Below are positions 9,316 through 18,328 of a stretch of 64,000 nucleotides of DNA, in pieces. Origin of the DNA: Paenibacillus sp. W2I17 (GTDB lineage Bacteria > Bacillota > Bacilli > Paenibacillales > Paenibacillaceae); contig NZ_JAUSXM010000001.1 of NCBI RefSeq assembly GCF_030815985.1, positions 2,232,001 to 2,296,000 of the forward strand. Direction: 5' to 3'. Each line of letters starts with the position of its first letter. Position 1 is the stretch's first letter. Under the pieces are notes generated by a model. That model did no database searches. It was given only the letters and a program-made list of their open reading frames with translations, and was not told where the DNA came from. Both the position numbers and the translations under genes were made by a program.

Positions 9316-9397
9316 ACCACAACCACCTTTACAGATTCTACACACAACAGCATTATTGTGCTTGTTTCGGAGGTTGATTATTCAGGATATGCTACAA

Positions 9398-12349
9398 CTA
9401 CAACAATCTAAAGTGCCGTAACGCTGCTCCACCTTTGAAAATAATATACAGCTCATTCACCTTATGTGGGGCCTCAAGCGAGCACTGGACTGTTGTCCAC
9501 TTGATATCTTTCCCATTCACACTGCCTCCAGGTCCAGAAACTTCACATACACCAAGCAGTTCGCCCTCCAGTCCTCCGGAACGAATCTCCAGACTGCCCT
9601 CTTCCCCAAAAGCTGCCACTCTGGCTTCAAATCCTTGTACTTCTTGAACAGCATTATGGTTGAAAGCGATCCAGGACAACTGCGCCTCTTGATATAAGGG
9701 TTCTTCCCGAATGATTGCCCGAACTGCCGAACGCCCTTCCAGACATTCATCCAGTAGAACACCTGCACAAGCATCGTAATTTTCGGCAAAGGTAAGCAAG
9801 TGCAGCGGACGATCAGGAATTGTCTCACCTTCAATTTCAATATCAGCCGACTGACGTATATCTGCGGAAGAACGCCCTGCCAGGATGGACCAGGTCGCTG
9901 TCTCCAGGCAGTATCGATCTCGGGTAACATCCCATAGCACCAGCTTCTGAACAGGGACTTCGAGACTTATCGTAACACGCGTCCCTGCTTTGACATGAAC
10001 ACGACGGAAAGCAAGGAGTTGCTTCTGAGCACGTTTCACTCGGGAGGTATATGAAGAACCATAGATCTGTACGACTTCATCACTGTCACGTTCACCTGTA
10101 TTGTGTACCTCCACTTCAATCTTCAATTGATCTGGGGTGGTGGATTCCGCCGAAGCACTTCGACTTACACGAATCGCTTCGTATTCGAATGCGGAATACG
10201 TCAGGCCATGACCAAATGCATATTGAACCGGTCCTTCATGATACATATAAGTCATGCCATTCTGAATGATGTCATAATCCATCATGTCAGGAAGCTGTGA
10301 TTCGTCTTCATACCATGTCATATTCAATCTGCCTGCCGGGGCATAATGACCTAACAGCACATCTGCAAGCGCGTTCCCCAATTCCTGACCTGCATGTGTC
10401 ATATAAATGATTGCGCGGGCAATACCTTTCAACTCCTGCAAGGCAAATGGATAACTGCCCATAATGACAACCACTGTATTGGGATTGGCTTCACACACGG
10501 CTTTGACAAGCTCGACCTGACTCGGCGGAAGCAGAAAACTTGGGCGGTCAATTTCTTCTTTGCCGTTGATATATGGGCTGTTGCCAACAACAACGACAGA
10601 TGCCTGACTGCCACGTGCAGCTTCTACGGCTTGTTGTATTCCGCTGGTCACAATATCAATATTGAATGCAGAAGGTCTCTGTGTATTGCCTGGTGATTGA
10701 CTTGCGTGTCCAGAGTCACCAATATCATTCGGGTTTGTATCTGTAGCTGTAGTTTGTTCTCCATGTGGCCGGAGTGGTGATACAGCAGACTGTCCCTGAT
10801 ATTCGCTCAGTCCAACAGGGGTACCGTTCCAAGACCGCAAGGTGTTACTTCCATCCGTTAGAGGATCTATACGAACAACTTCCTTCACAAACCAGCCACC
10901 AATCTCCGGTGCGTTTGCCTGATACATGCCTTGCTCGGTTAAGCTAACGTATCGATTATTGTTCACACTTCTCAGCGTATGACTTCCCCAACCCCAATCC
11001 TGATGTTCAAATTCGGCGGCTGTAGGTACACTGGCTTCCGGTACAGCGACGAGTGTACCTTCCGCACCCAAGGTTATAACCTGACCATCTGTTGTCTTCA
11101 GCTGAATACGGTCATTCCCATCGACATAGGTCACGTCTGCTTCAGGTAGCCGATTGCGCAATCCATCGAGGACGGATACACGATAAGGCAGTGTGCCACT
11201 GTACCAATCGGTGTAGACAACATCCGCAAGTGGTCCAATCACACTGATTTTCTGCAACACTTCTGGCTGCAACGGAAGCAATCCATCATTTTGGAGCAAA
11301 ACAATCGATTCGGCAGCGGCACGATAACTAAGTTTGGCATGTTCCGGTGCACATAATACCGACTCGGGAATAGACGCATATGGATTGAGCCCGGACAGAT
11401 CCAGTTGTCCAAGTCGCATTCGCACACCAAAGATGTTGCGGATGGCTCTGTCCAAATCAACTATTTCCAACAGATTCCGGTCAAGAGCCTCCTCCAGAGC
11501 AGATACAACAAGATCAACTTCATCTGTAAGACAATCCACTCCTGCCTTCAATGCACCTGCTGCTGATTCGGCATGACTGGTATGATAACCATGATAGTTC
11601 ACCGTCTGTGACAGGTCTCCACCATCACATACAATGAAACCTGGCATCGCCCACTCACCCTTAACCACATCATTCACATATGGACTTTCAATGGCAGGTG
11701 TACCATTGATGGAATTGTAGGCTGTCATCATGGACAAGGCTCCACCTTCCACAAATGGTGTCTCAAATGCTTTTAAATAATATTCACGCAGATTGCGCGG
11801 ATCGATGCTGGATGAACAATTCAGCCGATCTTTCTCATTATTATTGGCAAAAAAGTGTTTCAATGTCGCGACCATTTTCAGATAAAAAGGATCATTTCCC
11901 TGCATTCCTTTGACGAGAGCTGCCGACATTTCTCCCGTGAGGACTGGGTCCTCACCATACCCTTCTTCTGTTCTGCCCCAGCGTGGGTCACGTTCCAGAT
12001 CAACCGTTGGTGCCCACAATGTTAACCCGTGAACCTCAGGATTACGGTGATGGTATGCCCTCGCTTCATCGCCAATGACTGAACCAATCTCCCGCATGAG
12101 CCTTGTATTCCAGGTACTTGATAGACCGAGCGGTTGCGGAAATACCGTTGCCTCCCCTTTCCATGCAACCCCGTGAGCAGCTTCGCCCCCAACGTTGTAG
12201 GCTGGAATGCCCAGTCTTGGTACAGCTGCTTCGCGTGTAGGAATTAGTCGGATCTTCTCCTCCGTTGTCAATCGTGAAATCAGGTCATCCAATCGTTCCT
12301 CAAGTGAAAGTGACGCATCCCACATTGGGTATTGATGATACTCCTTCAT
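9398..12349 (-). CDS. GH3 glycoside hydrolase with inserted beta-trefoil-like segment and C-terminal CBM6-like domain
   Basis: A 983-aa cytoplasmic (no signal peptide) family 3 enzyme of the beta-glucosidase/beta-xylosidase type, releasing sugars from beta-linked oligosaccharides. The N-terminal barrel is about 20-320 with KHFFANNNE and the nucleophile in GFIVCDGGDL, Asp about 242. The C-terminal alpha/beta domain starts near 345 and is interrupted at about 412-565 by an insertion containing HTLRSVNNNRYVSL and NTLRSWNGTPVGL, which look like fascin/beta-trefoil repeats, plus a low-complexity linker. An FN3-like domain lies about 745-830. Residues about 850-983, ending KVNELYIIFKGGAALRHFRLL, resemble a CBM6-type carbohydrate-binding domain. 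It is 19 bases downstream of the phosphotransferase gene. Substrate is uncertain; the nearby GH31 alpha-xylosidase suggests xyloglucan or xylo-oligosaccharides. Confidence 0.9.
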   Translation of the reverse strand: MKEYHQYPMWDASLSLEERLDDLISRLTTEEKIRLIPTREAAVPRLGIPAYNVGGEAAHGVAWKGEATVFPQPLGLSSTWNTRLMREIGSVIGDEARAYHHRNPEVHGLTLWAPTVDLERDPRWGRTEEGYGEDPVLTGEMSAALVKGMQGNDPFYLKMVATLKHFFANNNEKDRLNCSSSIDPRNLREYYLKAFETPFVEGGALSMMTAYNSINGTPAIESPYVNDVVKGEWAMPGFIVCDGGDLSQTVNYHGYHTSHAESAAGALKAGVDCLTDEVDLVVSALEEALDRNLLEIVDLDRAIRNIFGVRMRLGQLDLSGLNPYASIPESVLCAPEHAKLSYRAAAESIVLLQNDGLLPLQPEVLQKISVIGPLADVVYTDWYSGTLPYRVSVLDGLRNRLPEADVTYVDGNDRIQLKTTDGQVITLGAEGTLVAVPEASVPTAAEFEHQDWGWGSHTLRSVNNNRYVSLTEQGMYQANAPEIGGWFVKEVVRIDPLTDGSNTLRSWNGTPVGLSEYQGQSAVSPLRPHGEQTTATDTNPNDIGDSGHASQSPGNTQRPSAFNIDIVTSGIQQAVEAARGSQASVVVVGNSPYINGKEEIDRPSFLLPPSQVELVKAVCEANPNTVVVIMGSYPFALQELKGIARAIIYMTHAGQELGNALADVLLGHYAPAGRLNMTWYEDESQLPDMMDYDIIQNGMTYMYHEGPVQYAFGHGLTYSAFEYEAIRVSRSASAESTTPDQLKIEVEVHNTGERDSDEVVQIYGSSYTSRVKRAQKQLLAFRRVHVKAGTRVTISLEVPVQKLVLWDVTRDRYCLETATWSILAGRSSADIRQSADIEIEGETIPDRPLHLLTFAENYDACAGVLLDECLEGRSAVRAIIREEPLYQEAQLSWIAFNHNAVQEVQGFEARVAAFGEEGSLEIRSGGLEGELLGVCEVSGPGGSVNGKDIKWTTVQCSLEAPHKVNELYIIFKGGAALRHFRLL

Positions 12350-12368
12350 CCTTCATTCCCCCTGCGAA

Positions 12369-13379
12369 TTAGTTAAGTCCAAGTTGCTTCCATTGCTCCA
12401 GTAAATCCAGCGTGCGCTGGCGATACTTCTGACCATCTTCAGGTTGATTGACCTGATGTTCATGAACGTAGGCATTAAAATAGGAAGATAGTATTCGGTA
12501 GGCAAGCCTGCGTGCCTGTCCTTCAACAGATGAGTCCAGAGGACGATCATATCCTTCATGAAAATTCACCGATTCTGTCGACAATATGGCTTCAAACTCC
12601 CTGTCGGCAAACATGGATCGATCTCCGTCAATGATGGCCGCAATGTTTAGCTCACCATTTTCCTGATGAACAAGTACATTTGCTTCCCACAGGTCATTAT
12701 GAACGAGTACCGGACGGGTCACTTGATCAAATAAGTCTTTATTTTTGATGAAAATAGCGGCGATCTCTTCTCCCACACCTGACATATAATCGGCTTGTGC
12801 CGCTTTAAGTGCCGTTTCTTCTGCAAAAGAGTGAAGCACCTCGGACCATTGATCCGAGCCTCTAATCGTCCCATCTCCCTGCGGCCACCCAAACGATGCC
12901 CCCTCGATCTGATGCATGATAGCGGTATAGACGCCAAGCTGATGATACAATCGCTCTTTGTCTATGTCTGAAATTGATGCGTGATCCAGCTGCTTACTCG
13001 GGATAAATTCCATAAACATGTACGTTCTTGGAATGATTGAACTGCTGTCATCACAGGCGATAATGTTTGGAGCAGGAATGCCTGCCTTACGGTAATATTC
13101 ATACACAATCGGTTCAGCCGCCATCATCGTACGTTCAAAAGAAAAGAGTGGGTCACTCGCAGAACCAGCCGCCATCTCTCCCCGCTCTGGAGCCAAACGT
13201 AAAATCACATCCGTATAGGATGTATGTTCAAGGTGAATCCGATAGGTTGTATTAAAAAGTCCACCTTGCAGGAGACCAAACTCCTTCACTTTGGTATCGC
13301 TTCCAAAATGAATTTCTACCAGTTGATGCAGCATATCTGCTGATATCGTACAGTGCAAACCCGAATTCATTGTACTCAT
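12369..13379 (-). CDS. APH-fold phosphotransferase (aminoglycoside/choline/sugar kinase type)
   Basis: A 336-aa kinase-like protein. The catalytic loop VLVHNDLWEANVLV (HxDxxxxN) and the metal-binding IIDGDRSMFADREFE are intact, so it should be active. The N-terminal lobe LLQGGLFNTTYRIHL is the glycine-rich nucleotide loop. ATG at 13379 is chosen: AGGAG lies 10 bases upstream, while the in-frame TTG at 13388 is too close to it. It is the first gene of a pair with GH3, so a role in phosphorylating a released sugar or glycoside is possible. Antibiotic or small-molecule phosphorylation is equally possible from sequence alone. Confidence 0.85.
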   Translation of the reverse strand: MSTMNSGLHCTISADMLHQLVEIHFGSDTKVKEFGLLQGGLFNTTYRIHLEHTSYTDVILRLAPERGEMAAGSASDPLFSFERTMMAAEPIVYEYYRKAGIPAPNIIACDDSSSIIPRTYMFMEFIPSKQLDHASISDIDKERLYHQLGVYTAIMHQIEGASFGWPQGDGTIRGSDQWSEVLHSFAEETALKAAQADYMSGVGEEIAAIFIKNKDLFDQVTRPVLVHNDLWEANVLVHQENGELNIAAIIDGDRSMFADREFEAILSTESVNFHEGYDRPLDSSVEGQARRLAYRILSSYFNAYVHEHQVNQPEDGQKYRQRTLDLLEQWKQLGLN

Positions 13380-13403
13380 TTCATTCAATCTCCTATCATC
13401 GTA

Positions 13404-13433
13404 GACAAACAGACGGCACCTTTCGGCACCGTC
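13404..13433 (-). terminator. Terminator of the alpha-xylosidase gene
   Basis: On the minus strand GACGGTGCC and GGTGCCGTC pair over 9 bp, two of them G-U, around a GAAA loop, then TGTTTGTC. The plus-strand copy would have mismatches, so it is built for the minus transcript. Confidence 0.65.
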
Positions 13434-13454
13434 CTTTTCTTTTACTATATCATG

Positions 13455-15773
13455 TTACAGTTGGATTGTAAGCGCGTTTGAGCCAGTTGCTGCCGTAACA
13501 ACAACACCATTTGCACCAGATACTTGGGAACCACCTTCAACGCTGGATACACTCTCAATGCCGCGAAGCACCAAGCTCCATGGTTTGCCTGCACCTTCAG
13601 CACGAACCTCCAGCACTGATCCATTACGTGTAACGTTAACTGTCAGCTCCTGTTCAGCCGCTTGGTTCACAACGATAGCTTGAGCCGTTTGACCGTCAGC
13701 CAGTTCGAACAAGTGCAGGGACACCTCATTCGCAAAGTCGTAATCCGGTTTGCTATCCACCGCACCTACAGCGATCAAGCTGTTTGGTTTGACCATCATT
13801 GGCAGTGTTTTGAAGTCATGGTTTTCACTGATCCAGCGTCCACCTTGTACTTTCGCTCCTGTCAGATAGTTCGTCCAAGTTCCTTCAGGCAGGTAGTAAC
13901 GAACATCGCCTTCCTTGTTGAAGATTGGAGCCACCAGAATCGAATCACCAAACATGTATTGCGTATCCAGGCTGTATGTTGTTGGGTCCTCTGGGAAGTC
14001 CAGCAGCATAGCACGCATCATCGGAATCCCTTTTACCGTTGACTCCACCGCAGAATTGTACAGATACGGCATCAGGCTGATTTTGAGTTTGGTAAAGTCA
14101 CGAACAACGTCCACGGATTCCTCGTCAAACAGCCAAGGCACACGATACGAAGTACTGCCATGCAGGCGGCTGTGTGAAGATAACAATCCGAATTGTACCC
14201 AGCGTTTGTATACGTCAGGGCTCGCTGTGCTTTCAAAACCACTGATATCATGGCTCCAGAATCCGAAACCGGAAAGTCCCAGTGAAAGGCCACCGCGAAG
14301 TGATTCAGCCATGGATTCATACGTGGAAGAGCAGTCACCGCCCCAGTGAACCGGGAATTGTTGCCCACCTGCTGTTGCAGAGCGTGCAAACAGGGCAGCT
14401 TCGTTTTTGCCAATCTTCTCTTCGAGCAATTCAAATACAGCTTTGTTATAGAGCTGTGTGTAATAGTTGTGCATTTTAACCGGATCAGAGCCATCGAAGT
14501 ACACAACATCTGTCGGAATTCTTTCACCAAAGTCGGTCTTGAAGGAATCTACACCTTGATCAAGCAGGACTTCCAGCTTGCTCTTATACCAATTCACAGC
14601 ATCCGGATTCGTGAAATCAACCAGAGCCATACCTGCTTGCCACATATCCCATTGCCATACGCTGCCATCCGCTGTTTTAACCAGATAACCATTCTCCATA
14701 CCTTCATCGAACAAGTAGGATTTTTCTGCAATATACGGATTGATCCAAGCACAGATTTTAAGCCCCTTTTCTTTCAGACGTGCAAGCATGCCTTCCGGAT
14801 CCGGGAACATCGCTTCATCCCATACAAAATCAGACCATTGGTATTCCTTCATCCAGAAGCAGTCAAAATGGAATACAGACAGCGGAAGATCACGTTCAGC
14901 CATGCCATCTACGAAATGGTTAACCGTTGCTTCGTCATAATCCGTTGTGAATGATGTTGTCAGCCACAGACCAAATGTCCATGCTGGTGGAAGCGCTGGT
15001 TTACCTGTTAATTTCGTATAATTATCAAGTACATCCTTAGGATTGTCACCGCCGATAATGAAGTATTCCAACGTCTCGCCCTCTACGCTGAACTGAACTT
15101 TGGATACATTCTCGGATGCAATCTCGTATGATACGCGTTCAGGATGGTTTACAAATACGCCATATCCTTTATTGGACAGGTAGAACGGAATGTTTTTATA
15201 TGACTGCTCACTGCTTGTACCGCCGTCCTCATTCCAGGTATCTACGATTTGGCCATTCTTAACAAACGGCGTGAAGCGCTCACCGAGTCCGTAAACGTAT
15301 TCACCAATACCGAGATCAAGCTGCTCGCGGAAGTATGCTTCCTTGCTTGGACCTGTAATATAACCAGCAGCTCTTTGACCGCTACCTGTAATCCGTTTTC
15401 CTCCATACAGGAAGCTAATGTCCCAACCGTTTGTTTTGTCGATTTGAACTTCCAAATTGCCGCTTTTCAAAACAGCACCTTGTTCATTTTTTGAGATCTC
15501 AACGTTGGCTTCTTGTGTGTTAAGCTCAAATACAGGCCCTTTTTTCACGCCGCCTTTATGGTGATTCAGAGTTACACGAATAACGTTAGGCATTGGTGAG
15601 CTGTACGTTGCTTTCAGCAATGTACCGTTCAACGTGTCGCCTTTGGAACGAATATATTTAGTTGCCGCATATACGGTCACAGAATTCTCTTTTTGCACAA
15701 TATCACGAATGTCAGTCGGGTTTTGAATCTGGTACCCTTCACGAGTCATCCAGAATCCATCAGTAAATTTCAT
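13455..15773 (-). CDS. yicI: GH31 alpha-xylosidase (YicI type)
   Basis: A 772-aa cytoplasmic family 31 glycosidase that removes non-reducing alpha-1,6-xylosyl units, for example from isoprimeverose and xyloglucan oligosaccharides. Length and motifs match E. coli YicI (772 aa). The nucleophile is in SFKTDFGERIPTD, Asp about 414; the acid/base is in FPVHWGGDC, Asp about 480. The N-terminus MKFTDGFWMTREGYQIQNP is characteristic of this subfamily. It is divergently placed from an AraC regulator, with a cre box in the shared 172-bp spacer, and ends in a hairpin before the phosphotransferase gene. Confidence in substrate is high at subfamily level. Confidence 0.95.
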   Translation of the reverse strand: MKFTDGFWMTREGYQIQNPTDIRDIVQKENSVTVYAATKYIRSKGDTLNGTLLKATYSSPMPNVIRVTLNHHKGGVKKGPVFELNTQEANVEISKNEQGAVLKSGNLEVQIDKTNGWDISFLYGGKRITGSGQRAAGYITGPSKEAYFREQLDLGIGEYVYGLGERFTPFVKNGQIVDTWNEDGGTSSEQSYKNIPFYLSNKGYGVFVNHPERVSYEIASENVSKVQFSVEGETLEYFIIGGDNPKDVLDNYTKLTGKPALPPAWTFGLWLTTSFTTDYDEATVNHFVDGMAERDLPLSVFHFDCFWMKEYQWSDFVWDEAMFPDPEGMLARLKEKGLKICAWINPYIAEKSYLFDEGMENGYLVKTADGSVWQWDMWQAGMALVDFTNPDAVNWYKSKLEVLLDQGVDSFKTDFGERIPTDVVYFDGSDPVKMHNYYTQLYNKAVFELLEEKIGKNEAALFARSATAGGQQFPVHWGGDCSSTYESMAESLRGGLSLGLSGFGFWSHDISGFESTASPDVYKRWVQFGLLSSHSRLHGSTSYRVPWLFDEESVDVVRDFTKLKISLMPYLYNSAVESTVKGIPMMRAMLLDFPEDPTTYSLDTQYMFGDSILVAPIFNKEGDVRYYLPEGTWTNYLTGAKVQGGRWISENHDFKTLPMMVKPNSLIAVGAVDSKPDYDFANEVSLHLFELADGQTAQAIVVNQAAEQELTVNVTRNGSVLEVRAEGAGKPWSLVLRGIESVSSVEGGSQVSGANGVVVTAATGSNALTIQL

Positions 15774-15796
15774 GTTTTCTTTCCCCCTTTGGTTAT

Positions 15797-15802
15797 ATTA
15801 TA
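15797..15802 (-). promoter_or_regulatory. Putative -10 box for the alpha-xylosidase gene
   Basis: TATAAT on the minus strand, 24 bases upstream of the start codon. The -35 region (TTCGTT, 17 bases away) is poor, which would fit activator dependence on the adjacent AraC protein. Confidence 0.45.
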
Positions 15803-15901
15803 ATAATATTGATATTAATAACGAATTTCTTCTCTTATTTTGACCAAATATATCACGATTTTGATAATAACTACCCGATTCTTGAACATCATCACCAATC
15901 T

Positions 15902-15917
15902 ATGGAAACGATTACAT
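15902..15917. promoter_or_regulatory. cre box (CcpA site) between GH31 and araC
   Basis: ATGGAAACGATTACAT matches the cre consensus WTGNAANCGNWNNCW at every defined position. It lies about 30 bases before the AraC start and about 130 before the GH31 start, so it probably imposes carbon catabolite repression on this divergent pair. Confidence 0.75.
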
Positions 15918-15945
15918 TAATAATGATACAAAAGGAGAATCTGAT

Positions 15946-16866
15946 ATGGAACGTGAACGATTACGGGAAGACCGGATTCACGGCAATGCCATGTATCCCG
16001 TCAGTGTGTACCCGGATATTCAACAACTGAACGGGGATAGCATTCTCGATTGCCATTGGCATGATGAGATGGAGTTCACCATGGTGACCAAGGGCCGCGC
16101 CGTCTTTCAGATTGATATGAACACCGTTGAGGTACAAGCTGGAGAAGCCATTTTCATCAATCGAGGGGAGATCCATGCGGGCTACCTGAAGGGTGAGGTT
16201 CCCTGCGTATTCTCTTCCATTGTGTTTAATCCAGAGCTGCTCGGCAGCCGCACCTTCGATACGGTACAGGAGAAATTCATCGGTCCACTGGTACGTAAAA
16301 CAGTGATTCCCCCTTTTCATATCAAGGCAGATGGGGATTGGGGGCAAGAAATTCTGGATCATCTGAAACGTATATTTGCGGATCATGCTACCAGAACAGA
16401 AACGTGCGAAATGTCAACAAAAGCGTACCTGTACCTCATATTTGCCCGAATGTTCGAACACATGAGATCTGCTCCGCTCAAAGGCACCGTGACTACAGGG
16501 AGTCACGATAAGATCGAGCGACTGAAATCCGTACTCGGTTATATTCACAAACGGTATCCTGAACCTCTGAAACTAAGAGAACTGGCCGATGAGGCCAATA
16601 TGAGCGAAGGACACTTCTGCCGTTTCTTCAAACAGATGGTGCAGAAAACCCCTGTTGATTACATTAACTATTACCGTGTTCAACAGGCCTGCGTTCAGCT
16701 TGAGAATACGGATCACAAGATTGTTGATATCGCCATGGATGTGGGTTTTGAGCATCTAAGCTACTTCATCACTACATTTAAAAAGCATAAAGCCACTACA
16801 CCTTCACAGTATCGCAAAATGTTCTATGAGAACGTAGGAATGGAATCTGCCCTGGTTCAGGTGTAA
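15946..16866 (+). CDS. AraC family regulator with N-terminal cupin
   Basis: A 306-aa regulator. The N-terminal part is a cupin-type sensing domain (HWHDEMEFTMVTKGRAVFQI, then QAGEAIFINRGEIHAG). The C-terminal 100 residues hold two helix-turn-helix motifs (LKLRELADEANMSEGHFCRFFKQ and IVDIAMDVGFEHLSYFITTFKKHKATTPSQYR). ATG at 15946 follows AAAGGAGA. Being divergent from the alpha-xylosidase gene, it is most simply that gene's activator, with a xylosyl disaccharide or similar ligand; this is inference from context. Confidence 0.92.
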   Translation: MERERLREDRIHGNAMYPVSVYPDIQQLNGDSILDCHWHDEMEFTMVTKGRAVFQIDMNTVEVQAGEAIFINRGEIHAGYLKGEVPCVFSSIVFNPELLGSRTFDTVQEKFIGPLVRKTVIPPFHIKADGDWGQEILDHLKRIFADHATRTETCEMSTKAYLYLIFARMFEHMRSAPLKGTVTTGSHDKIERLKSVLGYIHKRYPEPLKLRELADEANMSEGHFCRFFKQMVQKTPVDYINYYRVQQACVQLENTDHKIVDIAMDVGFEHLSYFITTFKKHKATTPSQYRKMFYENVGMESALVQV

Positions 16867-16869
16867 AAG

Positions 16870-16912
16870 AAGAAGGTGCTCACAGCTCATCAGCTGCAAA
16901 CACCTTCTTTAT
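16870..16912 (+). terminator. Terminator of the araC gene
   Basis: AAGAAGGTG and CACCTTCTT pair around a loop that itself contains CAGCT/AGCTG, ending in CTTTATC. Confidence 0.75.
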
Positions 16913-17022
16913 CAACTTCCAATTCCCAAGAACTAACAAGATAAGGTTCCGAGTCACGTTGTCTCAGTTAGAACTCATTTCATATGCTGCTACAAGCATT
17001 GCGCTAAGGAGTTATTGATGTC

Positions 17023-17943
17023 TCACTTTTTCAGCGTCTTCCATGAAGTGTACTCATGTACGGAGAAACCGTTAAAGGACGCATGTACTGAAGCCATTTT
17101 TTCGACCAACTTTAATTGTGCTTCCATATAAGCAGATCCCTCTTCATAAAAAGTAATGAAGTCGCCTTCCTTACTTTGCTTTGTTTCCACGGCGATCGAG
17201 ATCGTCTTGCCGAGCAGAGCTGCTTCTGCAAGTTCATCCTTCGCTACACTATAGATTGCAGTAGCTGTATCGCGGTAAGCCATAATGGTGATGGAATCAA
17301 ACTTGCGAATCATCCAGCTGCTCACGGCCATCGTGGAACCCGGAATTTTGTAGTTATCGAGCCAGAAAGGCAGATCAGCCGCTACCGGCATCTTCATCCG
17401 TGATGCTCTCTCAACAATATACTCCACATTGCCTTGCCACTGGGTAATTACACTGGCCTGATTGATTTTCCATTGTGGGTGCACATGTGGCTCAATATCC
17501 AGATGAATACCAGCAAATTTCTCATTGGACAACGCCTGCGCCTGATATGCCTCGATCCAGTCCAGGAAGGATGCAATCTGCTCCCGACTTTCCGTCAACC
17601 CCCAGGCTGATCTTCCATCCATGACGTCAACCGCAATGTTCTTGGCTCTCGCCTGACGGATAAAACTTTTATACTCAGGAAGCTTTATATCCCGGTTCAA
17701 CTGCAGATAGATCGTATTGATCTTGTTCGCTGTAGCGTAACTTAACACCTCTTGAGGATTACTTCGGATCTGGGTGGTATCCCATACCCAAGTCGCTCTC
17801 ACTGGCACATCAAGTTCTCCATGAATCGTTGCATAACTGTCGACTGAACCATCCGCAATGGCTTTGGAAGAACAGGCTGTACTCGCACACAGGATCAAAC
17901 AACTCAGTAATAAGATAAAACGGTAACCCCTTTTGCTTTTCAT
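17023..17943 (-). CDS. Putative lipoprotein with TIM-barrel, glycosidase-like fold
   Basis: A 306-aa exported protein of unknown function. Residues 1-24 form a positively charged N-terminus, a hydrophobic stretch and a Cys at 24 (STAC, a non-standard lipobox), so membrane anchoring is likely. The rest has alternating strand and helix segments with FAGIHLDIEPH around 143-153, where the Asp/Glu pair recalls the DxE of GH18-like barrels, and later DSITIMAYRDTA. That suggests a divergent polysaccharide-cleaving or -binding barrel, but no family is recognised with confidence. ATG at 17943 follows AGAGGGAG. It stands alone, with a long spacer upstream. Confidence 0.65.
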   Translation of the reverse strand: MKSKRGYRFILLLSCLILCASTACSSKAIADGSVDSYATIHGELDVPVRATWVWDTTQIRSNPQEVLSYATANKINTIYLQLNRDIKLPEYKSFIRQARAKNIAVDVMDGRSAWGLTESREQIASFLDWIEAYQAQALSNEKFAGIHLDIEPHVHPQWKINQASVITQWQGNVEYIVERASRMKMPVAADLPFWLDNYKIPGSTMAVSSWMIRKFDSITIMAYRDTATAIYSVAKDELAEAALLGKTISIAVETKQSKEGDFITFYEEGSAYMEAQLKLVEKMASVHASFNGFSVHEYTSWKTLKK

Positions 17944-18262
17944 ATTTGTACACTCCCTCTGAAGTTATCAGCTCTGACGTGCAAATCTGGATGAAATTGT
18001 GTCGTTTCATATTCATTTAATGGATACTTATTAGGTACGACGAATTTGGATTGCTTTTATATGCAATATCATCTTTAAGACTTACTACGAAAGAATCATA
18101 TAACTATATTTCGGGAATTCGTAGTTCTGTATGTATAGTTCAAAAGTCACAATTATTCATTATTTTCAAATTCGATCCTTATTTCAGCATGACTTCAGTC
18201 ATTATTTCCATATGTACACCAAGCTCCGGAAGACCTAGAAAGCGTTTTCTCCCAAAACACAC
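17944..18262. other. Non-coding spacer upstream of the lipoprotein gene
   Basis: AT-rich stretch without a credible gene. It should hold the lipoprotein promoter. Visible elements are ATGACT/AGTCAT (18189-18202) and a near-palindromic cre-like TAGAAAGCGTTTTCT at 18236-18250, which departs from the cre consensus at one defined position. Function of either is unproven. Confidence 0.4.
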
Positions 18263-18287
18263 TAAAAAACCGCCCTAAGGCGGCTTT
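18263..18287 (-). terminator. Terminator of the adenine deaminase gene
   Basis: On the minus strand GCCGCC and GGCGGT pair around a short loop, followed by six T. It lies about 40 bases past the stop codon. Confidence 0.8.
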
Positions 18288-18328
18288 ATATGGAACCCTA
18301 TTTAATGATGTCTTGTCGACATTTCCGT

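Noticed and set aside
12369..13379. Phosphotransferase as an aminoglycoside resistance gene
   Set aside because: Only the general fold is visible; the context is carbohydrate metabolism.
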